Source: Eubacterium sp. TM05-53
GTDB lineage: Bacteria; Bacillota_I; Bacilli_A; Erysipelotrichales; Erysipelotrichaceae
DNA length: 40,489 nt
Assembly (NCBI RefSeq): GCF_003436425.1
Contig: NZ_QSPK01000016.1
Coordinates: forward strand, 1 to 40,489
Reading direction: 5' to 3'
Shown: positions 34,495 through 40,489 of the stretch, in pieces
Position numbering within the stretch: position 1 is the stretch's first letter
Layout of the letters: the number at the start of each line of letters is the position of its first letter
Program-made: the position numbers and the translations under genes
Notes under the pieces: generated by a model
What the model saw: only the letters and a program-made list of their open reading frames with translations
What the model was told of the DNA's origin: nothing
Databases searched by the model: none

Positions 34495-35411
34495 TTTAAA
34501 GACCATCCAAACTTAACACATGCGATCAAACGCCACACAACATATCCAATGCGATAGAATATATTGATTTTTGACCAATCAATAACAGCCGGCACATAGA
34601 CAGGCCGATCCTTTTTAGAATAGAAAAATATTAATGTATATAAAATCACCATATCACTATTATAAAAATTGATGTCATAATAAAAATTTTCATTAGGGAA
34701 CCATTGATGTAGACAAAGTTCCTGATATTCATAAGCAGCACGCATTTCATATGCCTGTACAATATCCATATGATCCGTTAAAGAGCCTGGACGTTTAACA
34801 TAATGATAATAACAGTTAGGCATTATTGAAACTCGATTTGCGTTATAAATTGCTTTAAAAACTGTGTATGTATCTTCAAATCCCTTTTTCTCATCCGGAA
34901 ATTTTACATCCTTAAAACAAGAAGCCGCATATAATTTTCCCCAAGGATAATTGTTAATACCTTTATTTTGACTCAATGCTCTTAGTACAGATAAAGAATC
35001 TATTGTCTTTTTACACATTGGACTCACAGGAATGGATAATCCCTTATACTCAATACGATATCCACATGTAACAATATCACTATTTGTTTTTATAGCTTCA
35101 TTTACCATTTTTTCAATCATATGCGGATTTAAATAATCATCACTATCCACAAATAAATAATAATCCCCTGTTGCCTTTTCTAATGCACGATTTCGTGTTG
35201 TAGAAATACCAGCATTTTCATAGCTATAAACATGAATGAAATCATATTTAGAAGCATATAATTCAGCAATATCCAATGATGAATCTGTAGTTCCGTCATT
35301 AATAATTATGATCTCTATATTTTTGTATGTCTGTAAAAGAATAGATTCCAGACATTTCGATAAATATTTTTCCACATTATATACTGGAATCAATATACTC
35401 ACTTTATACAT
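34479..35411 (-). CDS. Family 2 glycosyltransferase
   Basis: A 310-residue GT-A fold enzyme that transfers a sugar from a nucleotide donor, likely to a surface glycan. Motifs: VSILIPVYNVEKYLSKCLESILLQTY at the N-terminus, IIIINDGTTDSSLDI, and the metal-binding DxD within YYLFVDSDDYLNP. The C-terminal 100 residues are aromatic-rich without a clear multi-span membrane domain. ATG 35411 follows AAGGAGG by six bases. It is the first gene after the rRNA operon and no other glycan gene is nearby, so donor and acceptor are unknown. Confidence 0.88.
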   Translation of the reverse strand: MYKVSILIPVYNVEKYLSKCLESILLQTYKNIEIIIINDGTTDSSLDIAELYASKYDFIHVYSYENAGISTTRNRALEKATGDYYLFVDSDDYLNPHMIEKMVNEAIKTNSDIVTCGYRIEYKGLSIPVSPMCKKTIDSLSVLRALSQNKGINNYPWGKLYAASCFKDVKFPDEKKGFEDTYTVFKAIYNANRVSIMPNCYYHYVKRPGSLTDHMDIVQAYEMRAAYEYQELCLHQWFPNENFYYDINFYNSDMVILYTLIFFYSKKDRPVYVPAVIDWSKINIFYRIGYVVWRLIACVKFGWSLKWQEN

Positions 35412-35455
35412 GAACGGCCTCCTTGAATGCCACAATACAATATCCCTTAGTAAAG

Positions 35456-35484
35456 AAAATATCAAATTTATATATAAGAATCAA
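35456..35484 (-). promoter_or_regulatory. Putative promoter of the glycosyltransferase gene
   Basis: TTGATT (35479-35484), a 17-base spacer and TATTTT (35456-35461) on the - strand, just past the rRNA operon's U-rich end. Confidence 0.4.
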
Positions 35485-35493
35485 CAAAAATCT

Positions 35494-35503
35494 AAAAAAA
35501 AAG
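35494..35503 (-). terminator. U-run directly after 5S rRNA
   Basis: The 5S terminal helix is followed at once by CTTTTTTTTT on the - strand. No separate terminator hairpin is seen before the glycosyltransferase promoter. Confidence 0.45.
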
Positions 35504-35620
35504 GACCCGGCAGCTAGCTATCTTCGCAGGGGCAAGCCCAACTATTGTCGCCGTGAAAGTGCTTAACTTCTGAGTTCGGGATGAGTTCAGGTGTGTCCAC
35601 TTTGCTATCGCCACCGGATC
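35504..35620 (-). rRNA. rrf: 5S ribosomal RNA
   Basis: About 117 bases. The 5' GATCCGGTGGC pairs fully with the 3' GCTGCCGGGTC as helix I, and the interior contains the conserved CACACCTG, CCCGAACTCAGAAGTTAAGC and GGC blocks. It lies 59 bases after 23S. Confidence 0.93.
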
Positions 35621-35680
35621 TTGAGTTCTCTTTCGATCCCTCAAAACCGAACAACTATTCTGAAGAAATTCCATATTCCT

Positions 35681-38578
<2,898 letters not shown>

Positions 38579-38799
38579 AGTGGTTCTCGTGTGTTTCGAG
38601 ATGTTCTTTTTCAAGAACTGTTTTTTACTGTTTTCTCAGTTTATCTTACAACTTACGTTTTAGACCTTTTCTGTTATGTCTTTTCTTCTTAGTTGCTCAG
38701 TTTTCAAAGATCGATCACTCTGAGAAGTCTCTGACCTCTCAAAACTAAACAGGATTTTACAACCTACTTCCTCAATTTCCACTCTTCTTCTTTCTCCTT
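38579..38799 (-). other. 16S-23S spacer without tRNA
   Basis: The 221-base spacer contains no tRNA-like cloverleaf. It holds GATCTTTGAAAACTGA (38697-38712), also found in the 16S leader, and a small GTTCTT/AAGAAC hairpin near the 23S end, features expected of processing or antitermination signals. Confidence 0.7.
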
Positions 38800-40342
<1,543 letters not shown>

Positions 40343-40489
40343 ATTTAGCTCTCAGATGTCTCTGACATCTTTATTTCAATTAATTGTTTGTTTCGAAATT
40401 GACGTTTTAGTTTGTATTTTTATTTCCTGTTCAGTTTTCAAAGATCATGTGCACCTCAGCAGTGCTCATCTATATTACCAAATCATTCC
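40343..40489 (-). promoter_or_regulatory. rRNA operon leader with extended -10 promoter
   Basis: TGGTAATAT on the - strand (TAATAT = 40472-40477) is an extended -10 box; its -35 would lie beyond the window. The leader of about 120 bases contains GATCTTTGAAAACTGA (40431-40446), repeated in the spacer, a GCAC/GTGC hairpin, and GATGTC-AGA-GACATC close to the 16S 5' end. Confidence 0.6.

Noticed and set aside
38579..38799. tRNA-Ile or tRNA-Ala in the rRNA spacer
   Set aside because: No CCA-type acceptor stem or T-loop sequence is present and the spacer is only 221 bases.

Overview
The window is low-GC DNA from a Firmicutes (Bacillota) bacterium. Its housekeeping gene order and the compact forms of SMC, DnaE and MetK suggest an Erysipelotrichia-like lineage; that placement is an inference, not a 16S search result. 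TGA works as a stop codon (uppS, trmFO and rimM end in TGA), so the code is standard and not that of a mollicute.

Layout. Bases 1-3700 are an accessory patch on the + strand: the 3' part of an IS1380-type transposase cut by the window edge, its terminator, then a decayed gene encoding eleven tandem zinc-ribbon repeats. This gene has lost its 5' end and carries a one-base frameshift at 2254-2258. It is followed by a terminator and three diverged 55-bp direct repeats. From 3700 to the right edge almost everything is core genome on the - strand. Read in transcription order (right to left): an rRNA operon (16S-23S-5S, no tRNA in the spacers); a family-2 glycosyltransferase and a GNAT acetyltransferase leading into ffh-rpsP-khpA, then rimM-trmD; rplS; lepB-rbgA-rnhB; dprA; topA-trmFO-xerC; rpsB-tsf; pyrH-frr; uppS-cdsA-rseP; smc-ftsY-ylxM-ackA-nrnA-like; dnaE-LUD protein; metK under an S-box (SAM) riboswitch; and a secreted NlpC/P60-like cell-wall hydrolase. 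The only + strand core gene is a hemolysin III family membrane protein at 16309.

How the genes work together. Most serve translation and its quality control (ribosomal proteins S16, L19 and S2, EF-Ts, RRF, TrmD, RimM, RbgA, TrmFO, rRNA), co-translational membrane targeting (Ffh, FtsY, YlxM, signal peptidase I, RseP), envelope lipid and wall precursor synthesis (UppS, CdsA), and chromosome maintenance (SMC, TopA, XerC, DnaE, RNase HII). Many genes are translationally coupled through ATGA or TAATG overlaps. Rho-independent hairpins, several of them overlapping stop codons, divide the long collinear run into short transcription units, and consensus or extended -10 promoters can be read for metK, dnaE, smc, pyrH, rpsB, topA, rplS and the rRNA operon.

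The most interesting stretch is the zinc-ribbon array with its IS junction, homopolymer frameshift and 55-bp repeats. Also worth a look are a trimmed S-box leader, a probably leaderless hemolysin III mRNA, a short-armed SMC, and ylxM coupled to ftsY instead of ffh. I found no CRISPR array, tRNA gene or complete prophage.
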